From Apostichopus japonicus (Eukaryota; Echinodermata; Holothuroidea; Aspidochirotida; Stichopodidae), in assembly GCF_037975245.1 (NCBI RefSeq), contig NC_092577.1, positions 23,929,398 to 23,991,397 on the forward strand: DNA of 62,000 nucleotides, given 5' to 3'. A program made the translations under genes and the position numbers. Shown piece after piece: positions 31,500 to 43,192 of the stretch; within the stretch, counting starts at the first letter, position 1; every line of letters starts with the position of its first letter. The notes beneath the pieces are model-generated. The model searched no databases and was not told where the DNA came from. It saw only the letters and a list, made by a program, of their open reading frames with translations.

Positions 31500-32645
31500 A
31501 ACGAGAACTGCTACAACAATATATATATGGACACTATTACCGGCAACTCACAGGTGTAGCTATGGGTACTAAGCTGGGTCCATCGGTAGCGTGCCTCATC
31601 ATGGGACTATTCGAGGAGCGTGTGTTATCTAGTTTCCATGGCACCGTACCTGTTCTATATAAACGCTATATCGATGATATCGTAGGAGTCTCGGTTTGTT
31701 CGAGAGCTGACCTTGAACATTTTATTGATTTTGTTAGTAATTTTCATCCTTGCTTTAAATTCACACATACTATTTCCGAGTCTTCGGTGACCTTCCTGGA
31801 CATGGAACTCTCAATCGAGCATTGCAACATCGTTTCTAATATTCACTTCAAACCAACGAACTCACACATCTACTTGCTATACTCATCCAGCCATCCTCCA
31901 AGTTGCATTTACTCAATTCCTTCATCTCAACTTTTGAGCTAAACGAATCTGCTGCTCCAAGGAATCTGATTTCGACAACGCATCTTCTATGTTTAATGGT
32001 TTCTTCCGGTCTCGCCGAGAATCGACTCTGGAACCAACCAACACCGCCACTAACACCGATCGCATTCCCCTCACAATTCCTTTCCATCCCTTATTACAAC
32101 ATATTCGCCACACCGTATACAGGAACTTCAAAACCCTCACACGTGACCCCACCACCAAGGACGTTTTCACGGAGATGGCTATTACAGCGTATAAGCGACT
32201 GAACAACCTGGCTGATCATTTGGTGAGGGCATCGCATCCTCCGCCCCACCCCTGTTGACACCTGCAAATATGTTACTTCTAATACTGTGCTTCGTATCAC
32301 TGGCCCTAAAAACTCTTTTATAATCAGACATAATTTTTCATGTATTTCTACTAATGTGATTTATATTGTTATATGTAAACGTTGCAATTTACTTTACATC
32401 GGTGAAACTAAACCAAGACTGGCAGATCGAATTACTGAACATTTACGCTCCATGAAATCCAAGTTTTGTGGCTACCCTGTTGCCTTAATTCACCCTCCCC
32501 CTGTAAGATCACTGACTTTTCCGTTACGTCTGCTCTGTCCCCCAGAGGCACTGATATCGATCGGCTACAATCCGAGAATAGACTTATTTTCGGACTTGGC
32601 ACCTTATCCCCTTATGGTTTTAACTCCAATTTCCATCTGTTGTAA
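31500..32645 (+). pseudogene. Penelope-like element fragment: RT and GIY-YIG endonuclease
   Basis: The RT part begins truncated at about 31500 (YYRQLTGVAMGTKLGPS) and includes the catalytic YIDD of RYIDDIVG and the FLDMELSI and HFKPTN motifs typical of Penelope-like RT. After frame breaks near 31900-32050, VIYIVICKRCNLLYIGETKP (about 32355-32415) is the GIY-YIG nuclease, followed by LADRITEHL. A shifted frame reads RLIFGLGTLSPYG and ends at TAA 32643-32645. 5' truncated and frameshifted, hence dead. Confidence 0.8.
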
Positions 32646-34530
32646 GTCCTTTTACTGTCCTACTTTTGTGTGCTATGGACCATTTTATCTTTTTTCGTTC
32701 GCTGTTTACAGTTTCAGTAGTGTTTTTGCTCACTTTGTTAAAAGGTTTATACTTGAAACGTCTTCTTTGTTTTCTTTATTAGCACTTGCAAACTTTTGGA
32801 ATTTTTCCACTTTCAGGGGCGTCGGAGCCGGTGAGGAAAGTTCTCACAAGCGTTAGCAAGAAAAGTTTGACGCGTTCCATGAACCATAGGGATACGGTAT
32901 TGCGAGTACAACCACAGATAATCTTTAGTACAACTTTTTTCCGGGGTAAGGCGTATATGAGATTGGGAGTACAGTAGCCTATACATACCAGTGCCGACAC
33001 AATATACACATTTTTTTGGGGGGCCATAATATTAATACCATTGCTTCATTAGCTCATGTTTTTTGTAACCATAATGTTTACGTTTACATTTTTCATGAAG
33101 TTGCTACGTTCACCTGTGCCATTTCAACTCAATATCCTATGCTATTATAAATGTAGTACTAGTGCTGGTGATACTGTTATGTAGTGACAAAGGCTACTTC
33201 TTTATCGACAATATCTTAGTCTATACCACTACTCGTTATCTATAACCTCCAGGATTGTACACCCATTACAGGGGTCTAAAACAGTTAAAATATCGCAGGA
33301 GTCAGTTGGGAGAGGAGGGTTAATTAGTTGGTGTATGTTTAGTGTACATCAGTTAAATACTACAGGTGGTTCAATTCGTTTTGGTTTAGTAGCATTAAGG
33401 GCTAAATTAATTTTGCCTTGTAATAGGCCTATGTAGCGTTTCCCTAATTTGCTACACACCGTTCAGGAAATTGTTGTTACTGTGTGTGTGTCATTCAGTC
33501 ATTATTTTGCTGCATTTAGGATGTGTCAGAACAATTTCAAGAATAACAACCACCAAGATTGAGGTGGTCCCACTTTGAAAACTTATAGCAGTTTATACCA
33601 TACATTCTGTCCGAGTTTTTATTAAGCAATAACCAACTTTTTAACCTAGCCACTGCAAGTTGATTTGTGTGCATGCAAATGGGGAGGTCATGGAATAGTA
33701 CATTAACATCCGTACATACTTTAAGCAATTTTTTTTTTATTGTTCATAAGTCTGACGATGACCAAAACATGGTGAGGAGGCTAAAGCCCCCCCTCTGGCT
33801 CTATCTCCCGGTCCCTGAGTATGGCTAATTACACACTATCAAGTAGAATAGTTTTGAACGCGTTCACATTTCTTATTCAGATTTTCTTGACGGATAGAAT
33901 TGACAATCCACGAGCCTTTCAACTTAATGCCTTCTCCTGGAATTCTTCTGAATTATCACGTCAGTTTTAACCCCTCATCTCAAATAAGAATAAGTTTAGT
34001 GAAAAGCTGAATGAGTTGGTAGGGTCATCACAATCTTCATACACCATCGTTGAAGTTTGTAGAGAAGATGATACGGTAGTGAGTCCAATGTCTACTTTTG
34101 AGTGGGAACTTTCAGGAAGTCAGGTCCAGAGATAGGGGACTCAGTAGTACATAGGTGAGTATCCACAAATGAAGAATAGAATTAATGTAGACTTGCAACA
34201 AAATTATCTGATATTAATGTGCAATTCAAACCATTTGATGATCACTTAACATTAGGATCCATGTAGGCTTACAATTTGATTTATCAGTTTTATTACCACA
34301 TCCTGGGGAAAATTTACCTCACTGGGACATTCGGTCATCTTTTATCCTCATAGAATGTGTACATGGCACTCTTTGTACGTATGGACAAGTTAGTACTAAC
34401 ATACTACTGTACAGCAAGCAGAGATTACATCAAGTCTCCTCAAACCTGGTGTGTTACCACGGGCATTTGCATACTTATTAAATAGATCTGATAGGTATTG
34501 TAATGTAGAATATTTATGGTATTTTTACAG
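32646..34530. other. Non-coding stretch
   Basis: The first 150 bp after the Penelope stop contain ATACTTGAAACGTC, which may be a decayed Penelope tail. Beyond this I see AT-rich intergenic or 5' intronic DNA and no gene. Confidence 0.4.
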
Positions 34531-34669
34531 CACTCCAGAGCACCAAATAGACAAATGAAGAGAACATATAGTGCTTCCATTGATTGCCTCCCTGTTTTGT
34601 TTAAGAAGATAAAGTTAGAGATGTCTGCAGATCTTAAAATAATAGAAGAAGTGAAGGAAGCGTACTTGG
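34531..34669 (+). CDS. Copy 2, first visible exon
   Basis: This follows TATTTTTACAG and ends at a strong donor, CTTGG|GTAAGT, phase 1. Translation runs HSRAPNRQMKRTYSASIDCL... to KIIEEVKEAYL-G, 46 codons, with a basic FKKIKL patch. The end matches the copy 1 exon at 1-207. Joining to the next acceptor gives G-S-A-I-I-P. Any upstream exon was not found. Function unknown. Confidence 0.6.
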
Positions 34670-35043
34670 GTAAGTAACTCCAAATATGAACATGGCATGA
34701 CGCACCAGAGGAATTTGTATTTGTATTTAGAATTTCCATGACAATACTGCTGAGGTCAAAATAAGCATTTTTTTTATAAGGTGTGAGGTTGTGTACTTGC
34801 ATGGACACTAAACTGTTAACATTCCTGTTTAATTCTTTGTTTTACTGTTTGCAACCTGTACTGAAAGAATCCCTGTGAGGGAAAATAACCTGAGAGATCT
34901 CAGCGAGTTGCTCATTTAGTCAGAACGAATAACAAGGTTTAGGGCTCTTTATGTGCAATTGACTGCCAGGGTATGTGTCTCTTATGCTCCAGAGTTTTTA
35001 TTTTTGAAAAGACATAAATTTCCTTCTAACTTCATTTATTCAG

Positions 35044-35452
35044 GTTCTGCCATAATCCCAACAGCCCATATGGCGTTAGGCATCCAGCTTACAGAAATTC
35101 GGGAGGCTTTTGTGACTGAGCTGATGAACATCATCGACACCCTTTATGACATCACTCATTTAAAGAAACAAAGACTTGCAAATCACAATTCAACAAACCA
35201 AATCATTGGTGCAATTGTCTTGACATTATTTTCATCTTCAACGAATGGTTTCCATTACAAAGTTATTGGAGGCTGTCACAACTATTCTGCTGCTGAGCGA
35301 CTCAGTCAGATGTACCCTGGTCAAGATGTGTTCAAGACCAGATTGTGCTCTATTTACAGCAACACATTGAGTGATGAGGCTATCCTTTGGCTGGCAAACA
35401 GACACAATTAAGTGGGAGAATTTAGACACAGCATGTCATATTAAAGGAAAAG
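35044..35452 (+). pseudogene. Copy 2 ParB/sulfiredoxin-like exon
   Basis: The exon starts after TTCATTTATTCAG in phase and reads SAIIPTAHMALGIQLTEI..., then NQIIGAIVLTLF, HYKVIGGCHNYSAAERL, FKTRLCSIY and LSDEAILWLANRHN. In copy 1 the same text is split over two exons. The GGCH loop, following A-rich helix, and L-S-D-E-A...N ending match the layout of ParB and sulfiredoxin; the usual Arg after His is Asn here. A TAA at 35409-35411 interrupts the frame. One base on, KWENLDTACHIKGK-G runs to the donor at 35453 at the phase seen in copy 1, so a 1-base shift is likely. A sequencing error could also cause this. Confidence 0.6.
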
Positions 35453-35954
35453 GTAATTTAGGAGTTGAGCTTTGATGACCTTTTTAGGCAAGACTCTGGG
35501 CTTGTTTTCTGAGGATTGCACGTTCAAGTGTGCAAGTCCTGTGGTGGTCATAGTGGTTGTTCTTGTCTATTAATTCACATTGTACTGTTCCTCTGTCTTT
35601 AAGCCCAGTAAGTCTTGCTGACAAATTGACGTTACTATTTGTAACATATGTAGGACACTGCAAAACGTTGTATACACTGTTTTGTTAAATATACTTTCAT
35701 TTCCAGTCAGCAGAAGTTAGTGCACATTTGAATTCTTCTTGTGCTTGTTATTTCCCTATTTATGACAAGTTTGGTGATTTTGTGTGGATCATGCTCTTTC
35801 ATCTGTGGACGAATGCACTTTCAGTGAAATTGAGGAGATAGTTATTGAATTGTTATTGAAAGTCATGGTGGGCAGAGTGGGCAAGACTCGAGGCTTGTTA
35901 TCTAGGTTTACAAATGTCCACTTGTGATATGACTTGCATTTGTTTGTTATGCAG

Positions 35955-36548
35955 GAAGAAACAAAGGGTGTTATTAAGCTTTTGATAAAGCTTGCAACAC
36001 TGGAGGAAGATACATATCATCTGCTCCAGGAGGTTCTATGTCAACATGGTAATGGCAGACTTAAGGGGCAGAACCTGCCATACAAAGACATCACAAATGG
36101 TCCCGATATGAAACCCTATGTTTTTGTATCGCTGCCATCAACTGCTGCTTAACAGGTGCTGTCAGAGGTGAGGGATGGTACAATGACTCTACCATATTTA
36201 CAGGAGACCAAATTACTGGTGAAGTTGCAGGCAGTACACTGGTTGTTTCTACACCTAATGTGCATAAAGAGCTGGGAAGATGCTATGCAGCAGTATCCAA
36301 GGGCAGCTACCAGGAAGGCCTTGGAGCATTTTTGCAGGTTCATCCTGCGGTCAACACCTCCTGAATTTAAGTATTTCTGCCAGCAGCTGAAGCTAGAAGC
36401 CAGTACGGAATTTCAGTGCTTTAAAAGTACCAATGGAGCTGTTTGCCTATTCACTGCTCTGGATGCCCGGGAACTGGATAGTGAGACACTGCTGGAAGAA
36501 GTTCGATGTTTTACTGGAGCAACCTTGGTGACCTTGGGCAAACCACAG
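35955..36548 (+). pseudogene. Copy 2 large exon with one stop
   Basis: 198 codons, phase 0 at both ends, from TTATGCAG to CCACAG|GTATCA. It has EETKGVIKLLIKLATLEED, GRLKGQNLPYKDITNGPDM, KLQAVHWLFLHL, SWEDAMQQYPRAATRKALEHF, and FCQQLKLEASTEF. Copy 1 matches over its whole length. A single TAA at 36150-36152 breaks an otherwise open frame. The segment is helical and not recognised. If the stop is real the product would lose its C-terminal half. Confidence 0.6.
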
Positions 36549-36944
36549 GTATCATTTAGTATACATATGGTTTAAATTTGAGCTTTATTTGCAGATAAGA
36601 CTAAGTTGCTGCAATGGTGCTTCTCCAAGCCTGGACCAATCTCATATTAAGTATGTAGGTTGGAGATTGGAGGCTTGGACTTATCGTGTAAGTGGTATGT
36701 ACATGTAATGTTTTGCGTTCAAGACGCCTATTGCTTTTGTTGGCGGTCAAATATCATTTGGTGTCAGCAGAAGATAAAAGGAAACCTTGAGGAAAATTGA
36801 GAGATCACAGACATCTACATCAAAGATAAATCTATAATGGTCATTGCTTAAGCCTTGTGATCCACCTCCCCAATATTAAAACTGTAATTAAGAGAGATTA
36901 ATGATAATATTTCCCTTTTTTATATTCTGTTTTGCTTGTTAGAG
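36549..36944. other. Intron of copy 2
   Basis: No coding signal seen; bounded by a GTATCA donor and a TTTGCTTGTTAG acceptor region. Confidence 0.5.
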
Positions 36945-37118
36945 GATTGGCTATGGACAGATGTAAAGACACTTGCCAATGCAATTACATCTGTCAATAT
37001 ACACTATGGTATTCACAACTTCACGCTCGCAGTGATAAGCCCTGTGCGAGACATGTCTAATGTAGAAAAGGCCATTGTGGAAAGCAGGCATTTTAATGAG
37101 CCTGTATCAGCATTCTAA
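36945..37118 (+). CDS. Copy 2 exon matching copy 1 exon 6
   Basis: Starting at a phase-0 acceptor (GTTAGAG), the frame reads DWLWTDVKTLANAITSVNIH..., then FTLAVISPVRDMSNVEKAIV and RHFNEP, ending at TAA 37116-37118. A GTATCA directly after RHFNEP could be the donor. A +1 frame continues MVDDHNNAKHILHAAFDLF to a stop near 37201, possibly a shifted extension. The copy 1 equivalent is 7982-8155. Borders are approximate. Confidence 0.5.
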   Translation, partial: DWLWTDVKTLANAITSVNIHYGIHNFTLAVISPVRDMSNVEKAIVESRHFNEPVSAF

Positions 37119-37202
37119 CATGGTGGATGACCACAATAATGCTAAGCATATTTTACATGCAGCATTTGACCTATTCAAAGAAGGTGCTCCTGTAGCCAAG
37201 TA

Positions 37203-38110
37203 ACTTTCTGCTTCCAAAATAAAAAAAAACATGGAAATTCTCCTAAATACCGTTACGCTAAATTTTCTCTTTTGTTAGGATGATTGCAATTAGCTATGTT
37301 GTTTTATTGTTCTATTGTATTGCTTGTATAACATGGCTGAAAAATATCACAAGAGATCATGCCGACATTTTTTCAGACTATTCCTTCAAATTTGCATGTT
37401 TTGCAACATGCGACTAATTTTGTGACTTCTGTAATGACGGATTTTTACCACCTGTACTCCTGAGTATGTGTGATACTGTTTAAAAGAAACTACAATGCAA
37501 AAATGCATTGTGGTTTCGATCATGTAACATGAGCAGTTTTCTTCATGAATTGCACGAAATGTATAGTGAGGGTTTGCAACATACTTGATATCAGTAATAC
37601 AGTGAAAAACAATCAATGAGAAAATGTGACAAACAATAAATTAACCATGACATAGGCTGTCCTCATATGACAATCAGTTTGAAGCCTGCTAAACGGCTTT
37701 TGCCATGCCATTCCAAAACAGTATACGGCCACTTTTTTTGTTTCATTTTTAATGGACATGTTGATGCTGGGTAATATTACCGCGATCATTGTCACATTGT
37801 ATCTTCTAAGTTAGATTGCTAACCATGGGGCCAACACAGAAGAGCTTTTCAAGGACCTTAGACCTCAGATTCCTGAAAATCCACAAGGGCACACCCACAG
37901 AATGGTGATTCGGTTTAAGTTCATGAAAAGTTCATTACAATCTCTTGCAAACTGTATAAGGAGCATTTGTGGTCAAGTTATGACAAAGAGTAAATGAGAA
38001 GAAAGAAAGTTAGATTCCGTGCAACTTGTTTGATTTATTTGAATGAACTGTCTGGAATATGAAAAGAGGTAACTTTGCAACTACAAAACTAACTGATACT
38101 TGTTGGTATG
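37203..38110. other. Intronic stretch of copy 2
   Basis: No supported exon. An open run near 37815-37995 (TEELFKDLRPQIPENP) has no match in copy 1. Confidence 0.4.
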
Positions 38111-38116
38111 CAGGGT

Positions 38117-38600
38117 CAATCAATGTCAAATCAACAGATTTGTGGGTCTTATTCGATATGATATGGAATTTTCCCCCTCCAGATTAACATAAAACTCATC
38201 TAAAGAACCACTAGGTGGTCTTTAGACTATGCCGATAAGAAATTATCCATTGAATTTATGTTATGGGTCGATACCACGCTGACCCTCTCAGAATCGCCTG
38301 AAATTGATATGGTGTCTTGCCACATGTCTCAAAGGATGAATTTGGCCAAAAAACTTTGTTTTTGGTTGCTACGATACGGCCGCGCCTAGCAACCAAATCC
38401 AGGCTGCATTTTGAGAGCCCTAAATTTTCCCAAAAGTTTGGAGGCATCTTTGCATCGTAGCAATCAAAAAGTTGTACAAAGTTTTTTGGCCCAAATTCAT
38501 CCTTTAAGACATATCTGGCAAGACACCATATCAATTTCAGGCGATTCTTAGAGGGTCGACTAGGAATCGACCCACAAATCTGTTGATTTGGCATGGATTG
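38117..38600. repeat. Fold-back (inverted-repeat) element
   Basis: Outer arms at 38117-38148 and 38569-38600 are near-perfect complements (CAAATCAACAGATTTGTGGG). An inner pair, about 38263-38370 and 38465-38573, is also complementary with few changes (GAATCGCCTGAAATTGATAT and its complement). About 115 bp (38149-38262) interrupts the left arm. This is a MITE-like or fold-back element with no coding capacity. Confidence 0.75.
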
Positions 38601-39044
38601 ATCCGGCAACAAAAATGTGAAAGTATAGTGGAAAACTGGAAAGTATTTTCTTTCACGTAGGTTTCAATGAAAAAACATAATAATAAAAAAAGAATATTTA
38701 AGCTCTCGAATTCTTTGACTTGGACTTTTTGGAAAGTATATCCAAAATAACCACCTTGCCCACTAATAAAGGGAGAGTCAACAGTATGGAAGGTGGTTGG
38801 TGCTTTTACTTTAAAGTTAATCACTTAGTATAATGCCCTTCATGACGATCCGCTTGCATCAAATTTCAGATCTAGAGTTTCGAACAGGCTAACTCATTCC
38901 ACTTCCATCAGTGGCTTTGTTACACCAACAACAGTTGTGTTTTGGACTTTTACTTGGGCTATTCCTGGGAAGTGGTACAGCAGTCTTTCATGGACGGGAT
39001 CTTCATCTGAAGGTTCACCTTCATCACATGGTTCACGAATCAAG

Positions 39045-39829
39045 GATGTTACCACAGCGGTACTGCAGTTGTAAGTTAGTAAAGTCTATATGACAAAGCA
39101 GGTTGAAGGTGTTTTCTTCTTCATCAAATGCCAACACAGTTACACTTAGCTGCTCCTCTGGTGGAGATGTTTTCTGTTGAAGAAACTGAAAAAAAAAATT
39201 AGAATTCAATATATGACTGCAATAATGTAGAATACTTATTTACAAAAGAAGACAAAGCTTTTTGCAAAAATGACAGAATCGATAGACAATCCATGTCCAA
39301 TACACTCACAACTTGTCTTTTAATAATTAAAAACTGTGAGAATATGTACAAAAGTGCAGGCCAAGATTTTATTTCACAGATTTTTTATTAAAGTTGTTCT
39401 GAATAATACTATGGAGCCTTTTTGTCAAGGGTATTTACACAGCAAATAAATCAGATTATTCTCCAAGGGCTACCTATATACCAAGTGTAACGTTGAACCA
39501 GCTTGCCCTTTATTATTTGTAACATATTAGTGATGTGCTCATGTAACTGAGACTTCAATGCATACAACTATATAAACAGATATGCATTTGTATATGAATG
39601 GATATATACCTGTATTTTAGTTGGACATGTTGTAGAGAGCTGTTTTTCCTTCTGATATTCGCTCACCACAATTTTTAGCTACAACAAAGTCTCCAGTCTT
39701 AATCTCTTCTTTAACAAACTCCTTCCACAATGACACCTTGATGTTGTCTTTCTTGTTTTGGATCACAATAGTTCTGATATCAAGCGATGTGTCTTTAAAG
39801 GTGGCCCCCTGGCGAGGACATTCATCCTG
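39045..39829 (-). CDS. Minus-strand exons, OB-fold-like protein (partial)
   Basis: Two exon-like segments. The first follows a CATTCACAG acceptor at about 39830 and reads DECPRQGATFKDTSLDIRTI, IKVSLWKEFVKEEIKTGDFV and KTALYNMSN, with a stop at 39617-39619 close to a CAG|GTATAT donor. The second follows a long pyrimidine tract at 39190-39200 and reads SPPEEQLSVTVLAFDEEENT, then LLCHIDFTNLQLQ. The IKVSLWKE and TGDFVV strands look like an RPA-type OB fold. A further donor-bordered piece may exist at 40040-40130. Orientation is opposite to copy 2. The family call is tentative. Confidence 0.4.
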
Positions 39830-40269
39830 TGAATGACAATACATGGAAAAAAAAACATCAAACATGAATGAGGCCTTTGCGAAAGCTAGCGTTAGGTATG
39901 CCAATTTTTGGTTGAAACCGTTACTCGTTAGTGAACGACAAAATTGAGATATCAACATATGTAATCGTAATGCAAAAAGGGATTTTCCTATTAGGCGACT
40001 GGAAATAAGTAAACAAGAGATTGAGAAGGTAGCCCCTTACCTTGTTTCAGGCAGCGTCGATATGTCTGTTCATGTTCGTGTGACATCGGTTGTAAGCATC
40101 TACTGTAGCTGATAGCACTGTACGGAATTGCAAACGTAACCCCAATACAACTGCTCGATGGGTACGACTCGCGAGAGGAACATTACAGCTGCATGTACAG
40201 CGCGGATCCGATTTCAGGTTTTCTTGGAAACACTGCATATTCATTACATTTATTCCATACACACAATGA

Positions 40270-42280
40270 ATTTAGCAGTAAACAACAATTTTGGATGGAA
40301 AGCATCTATTTTCAATTAAATATTTGTAAGACAGTTTTGCATTTATGAAGCCATATTGAACGAAATTTGTTTTTCATGCGAGATCTACTTTTTGTTTATC
40401 AGACACTGAAAACCACGGAAGTTGGATGTTATGGATATGCTGTTAGTTCTAGTTGACTAAAATAGCATTCCAAACTTAAGTTGTGCTTTTTTCCACTTCA
40501 ATCGCAAACTCTATCAGCTGTTACACAGTTACTTGTCACATAACTATAAACAGTTTGTCTGCCAAAATCTCACAAATACTTGTTTTGCCAAGAAAAATGT
40601 TGGTTAGGTATGGTTTGTTAATTTACCAATGTTATTTAACAATATATTACCATGAAGGTAAATCTTCATGACTTTTATGTTATCAGCACTAACACAGGTA
40701 GACCCACAGAACTATCTATTTAAGGGATAAAGAGTTCTTACACTTTGTACCCTCCATCATGTCGTGACTTTTACAGCAAGCATTCCATGACTTTTCCAAA
40801 CAAATGTGCCTTTCGATTTTCAAGGAAAAATGTGATGTAAAAAAGCCATTCTCCTTAGCATTTCTGGATAGAAATAGCATACAACATGAATTGTGCAAAT
40901 CCATAACTTTCCATGCCTTGTCAGGCAACTTCACCCTTTTCCATGACTTTGAAGGCCTGGAAAATGCAAAAGTCAACTTGCAGGTTTTTCGATGTCCCGT
41001 AAGAACCCTGAGATAGTTTGATGATTAAAGTTCAGTGTTTCAGACAAATGCATTAAATTTTTGGTTTCAGAAGGTGGAAACCAAATGTGAATCAGATGAA
41101 AAAGATCTTAAGGGAGGCAAATTTGTAAAATGGTGTGAACTTTTATTAATGCACCTGGCAACCAGGATGTAAGTAATGTTATCAAACCGATTATCTGGAT
41201 TAGTCTTTATTTTCTGTATCATGCTATATTACTTTATGAAGACGAATAATTTGATTAAAATAAATTTGCATTTCATGACTTTTTCAATTCAGAAAGCTGT
41301 TACAGCTACAGTAAAGTAATATTCCAACAGCATCATGTTTGAGGACAAATACTCCACAACATAAGCGAAAGTAAAGTTATTGAAAGCTATCTGCTACACA
41401 GTGGACCAACTGAGATCCTTCTCTTGAGTAATGCAAGGTAATTCTGGCATTCCCATTCAATGAACTATTGGCTTTACCAATAAATGTTGCATAATTTTGT
41501 CTTCCTGTGAATGCTGCATTACTAGACACAAGATAATCCATTCAAGAATTGATGATTAAAGCAAATTCACAATTCTGTCAGAGATCAAGAATAAGCTTCC
41601 CAGTGATTTTGGTAGTCTCAAAGAAAATGTTGTTACACTGATTTGATGATAATTTGATGAAGTTGTTAAAGTTTTAATCCAAGAATGTTGAATGTTTCCA
41701 TTACATTTTTTGGAAAATTCTGTGACCCCAGCTTGTGTCAGGTGGTCTCAAGAAATTTCGTCTTGAGGGTGAATCACAGCAGTTGTTTTACAAGTTGTTA
41801 TTCCTTGCCCTTGACGAGCCGTTAAATGCCTAAGTTGTACAAAGGATGCTGTTAAAGATAAGTCGGTAAGATTGAGGAGGTGCAAACCAAGGCATATGGT
41901 GGCTGTTGTCAACAATTTGTCTAAGCATTTTCTCCTTTCATTTAGAGGAAACCAGGTACAAATATTCATGTACTATGGAAGATTCTAGTTCCACTGATCT
42001 GCAAATGAAAAACACAAGAAAACTTGTTAATTGGTTGGCTTGGTGTTGTATAGTCTGCACAGGGAAGCATGATGAAGATGTCTGATGAGAGAAACAAGTT
42101 GATAACAAAGTATGCTAACAAGACAGTAACATGATAGGATGATGTGAGTTACAGCAATGGTGATGCTCTATGTAATACATTGCAAGGCCTATGTGATAAT
42201 AGAAAAGCATTTGAAATGGAAAAACACAATATATCAAATTGTTACAATTTGTCTGTATGGTATTGCTTTAACCTATTATT
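40270..42280. other. Non-coding, one weak exon candidate
   Basis: 41071-41168 lies between TTTTTGGTTTCAG and a GTAAGT donor and reads KVETKCESDEKDLKGGKFVK..., 32 codons on +. It could be a further exon of copy 2, but its phase does not fit the terminal exon. Nothing else supported. Confidence 0.35.
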
Positions 42281-42293
42281 TTTGGGAAAGATG

Positions 42294-43177
42294 TTATAGT
42301 AAAAGCTTGCAATAATTGTCTTCAATGTCATGAAGTTTGTTGTTAACAATCTCCTGAAATGTGACCCACGTTGCTTTGTGGTCACTGTAGAAGCTTTCGA
42401 AAACCCCACATGCAACAACAACAGCAGAGAAATTGGTATAGATATGGTCTAAGCATGATTTGTAGTCAGTTGTTGGAACATCAATTATTTGCCTATACTG
42501 CAGTGTATCAATCATAAGAGTAAGAAGCTTTTGTTTGTCTGAGGTGTTCTTCAGTAAGTCGACATTGAAGTCACCTGTAATCACAGTTGGTAGTGTTTTG
42601 TCGATATGAGCAAACATATTTATCAGGACTTGAATGAACCGATCCATTGGTACACTTATGGATCTGTAAATTGCAACAATTTAAATTTCACAACAAGGTG
42701 TTGATTGTTGTCAAGGTCATTTCAGTTTGATTAAGATTGAGCATTTCCTGTTTTGAGATACCAATGTTGGTTTTGCTGTAAACTACAGTGCCATATGGGG
42801 AATGCACTCAAGAGGTATGCTGTGGAAAATTTTGGAATAGTTTGTATCCTGAAATTTGTATGTCTTTATAAATTATTGTATCCTGAAATTTGTATGTCTT
42901 TATAAATTATATTCCTTGAAAGATGGCATTCTGTAAACAAAAGAGTATCTGCTGAATGACTGGAAATGTCACTTTGGATATCTGCAATGTGCTTCTTGAA
43001 TGACCTTACATTTTGATGGAGGATTGTCATACGATTTTTAACTTTGGTAACAGTAGGCACACAGGTTTTCATTGACCTACTAGCCCGCAACTCTATCATT
43101 TCTTTCACAACATTTATATCAACATTTGTTTTGGATGGGTTCAGACAGCGCAAGAAAAGTCCATTCAAAGACGTCAC
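42294..43177 (-). pseudogene. Helentron APE-like endonuclease domain
   Basis: From 43177 to 42866 the frame contains MTILHQNVRSFKKHIADI and ADTLLFTECHL, the start of an exonuclease III-like fold. From 42647 to 42294 it has VITGDFNVDLL, CLDHIYTN and YSDHKATWV, the catalytic GDFN and SDH motifs. The two halves are separated by a frame break near 42660-42860. A 34-bp tandem duplication (GTATCCTGAAATTTGTATGT...) at 42846-42909 falls in this break. Confidence 0.75.
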
Positions 43178-43192
43178 TCTGCTTTAAGCAAT

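Noticed and set aside
32700-32780. Hammerhead-ribozyme-like remnant after the Penelope fragment (CTTGAAACGTC)
   Set aside because: Only a GAAAC core-like string is seen; the CUGAUGA half and stems could not be found.
41071-41168. Splice-bordered segment KVETKCESDEKDLKGGKFVK as a copy 2 exon
   Set aside because: Its end phase (2) does not fit the phase-1 start of the terminal exon, and another frame is open for most of it; kept only as a weak candidate.
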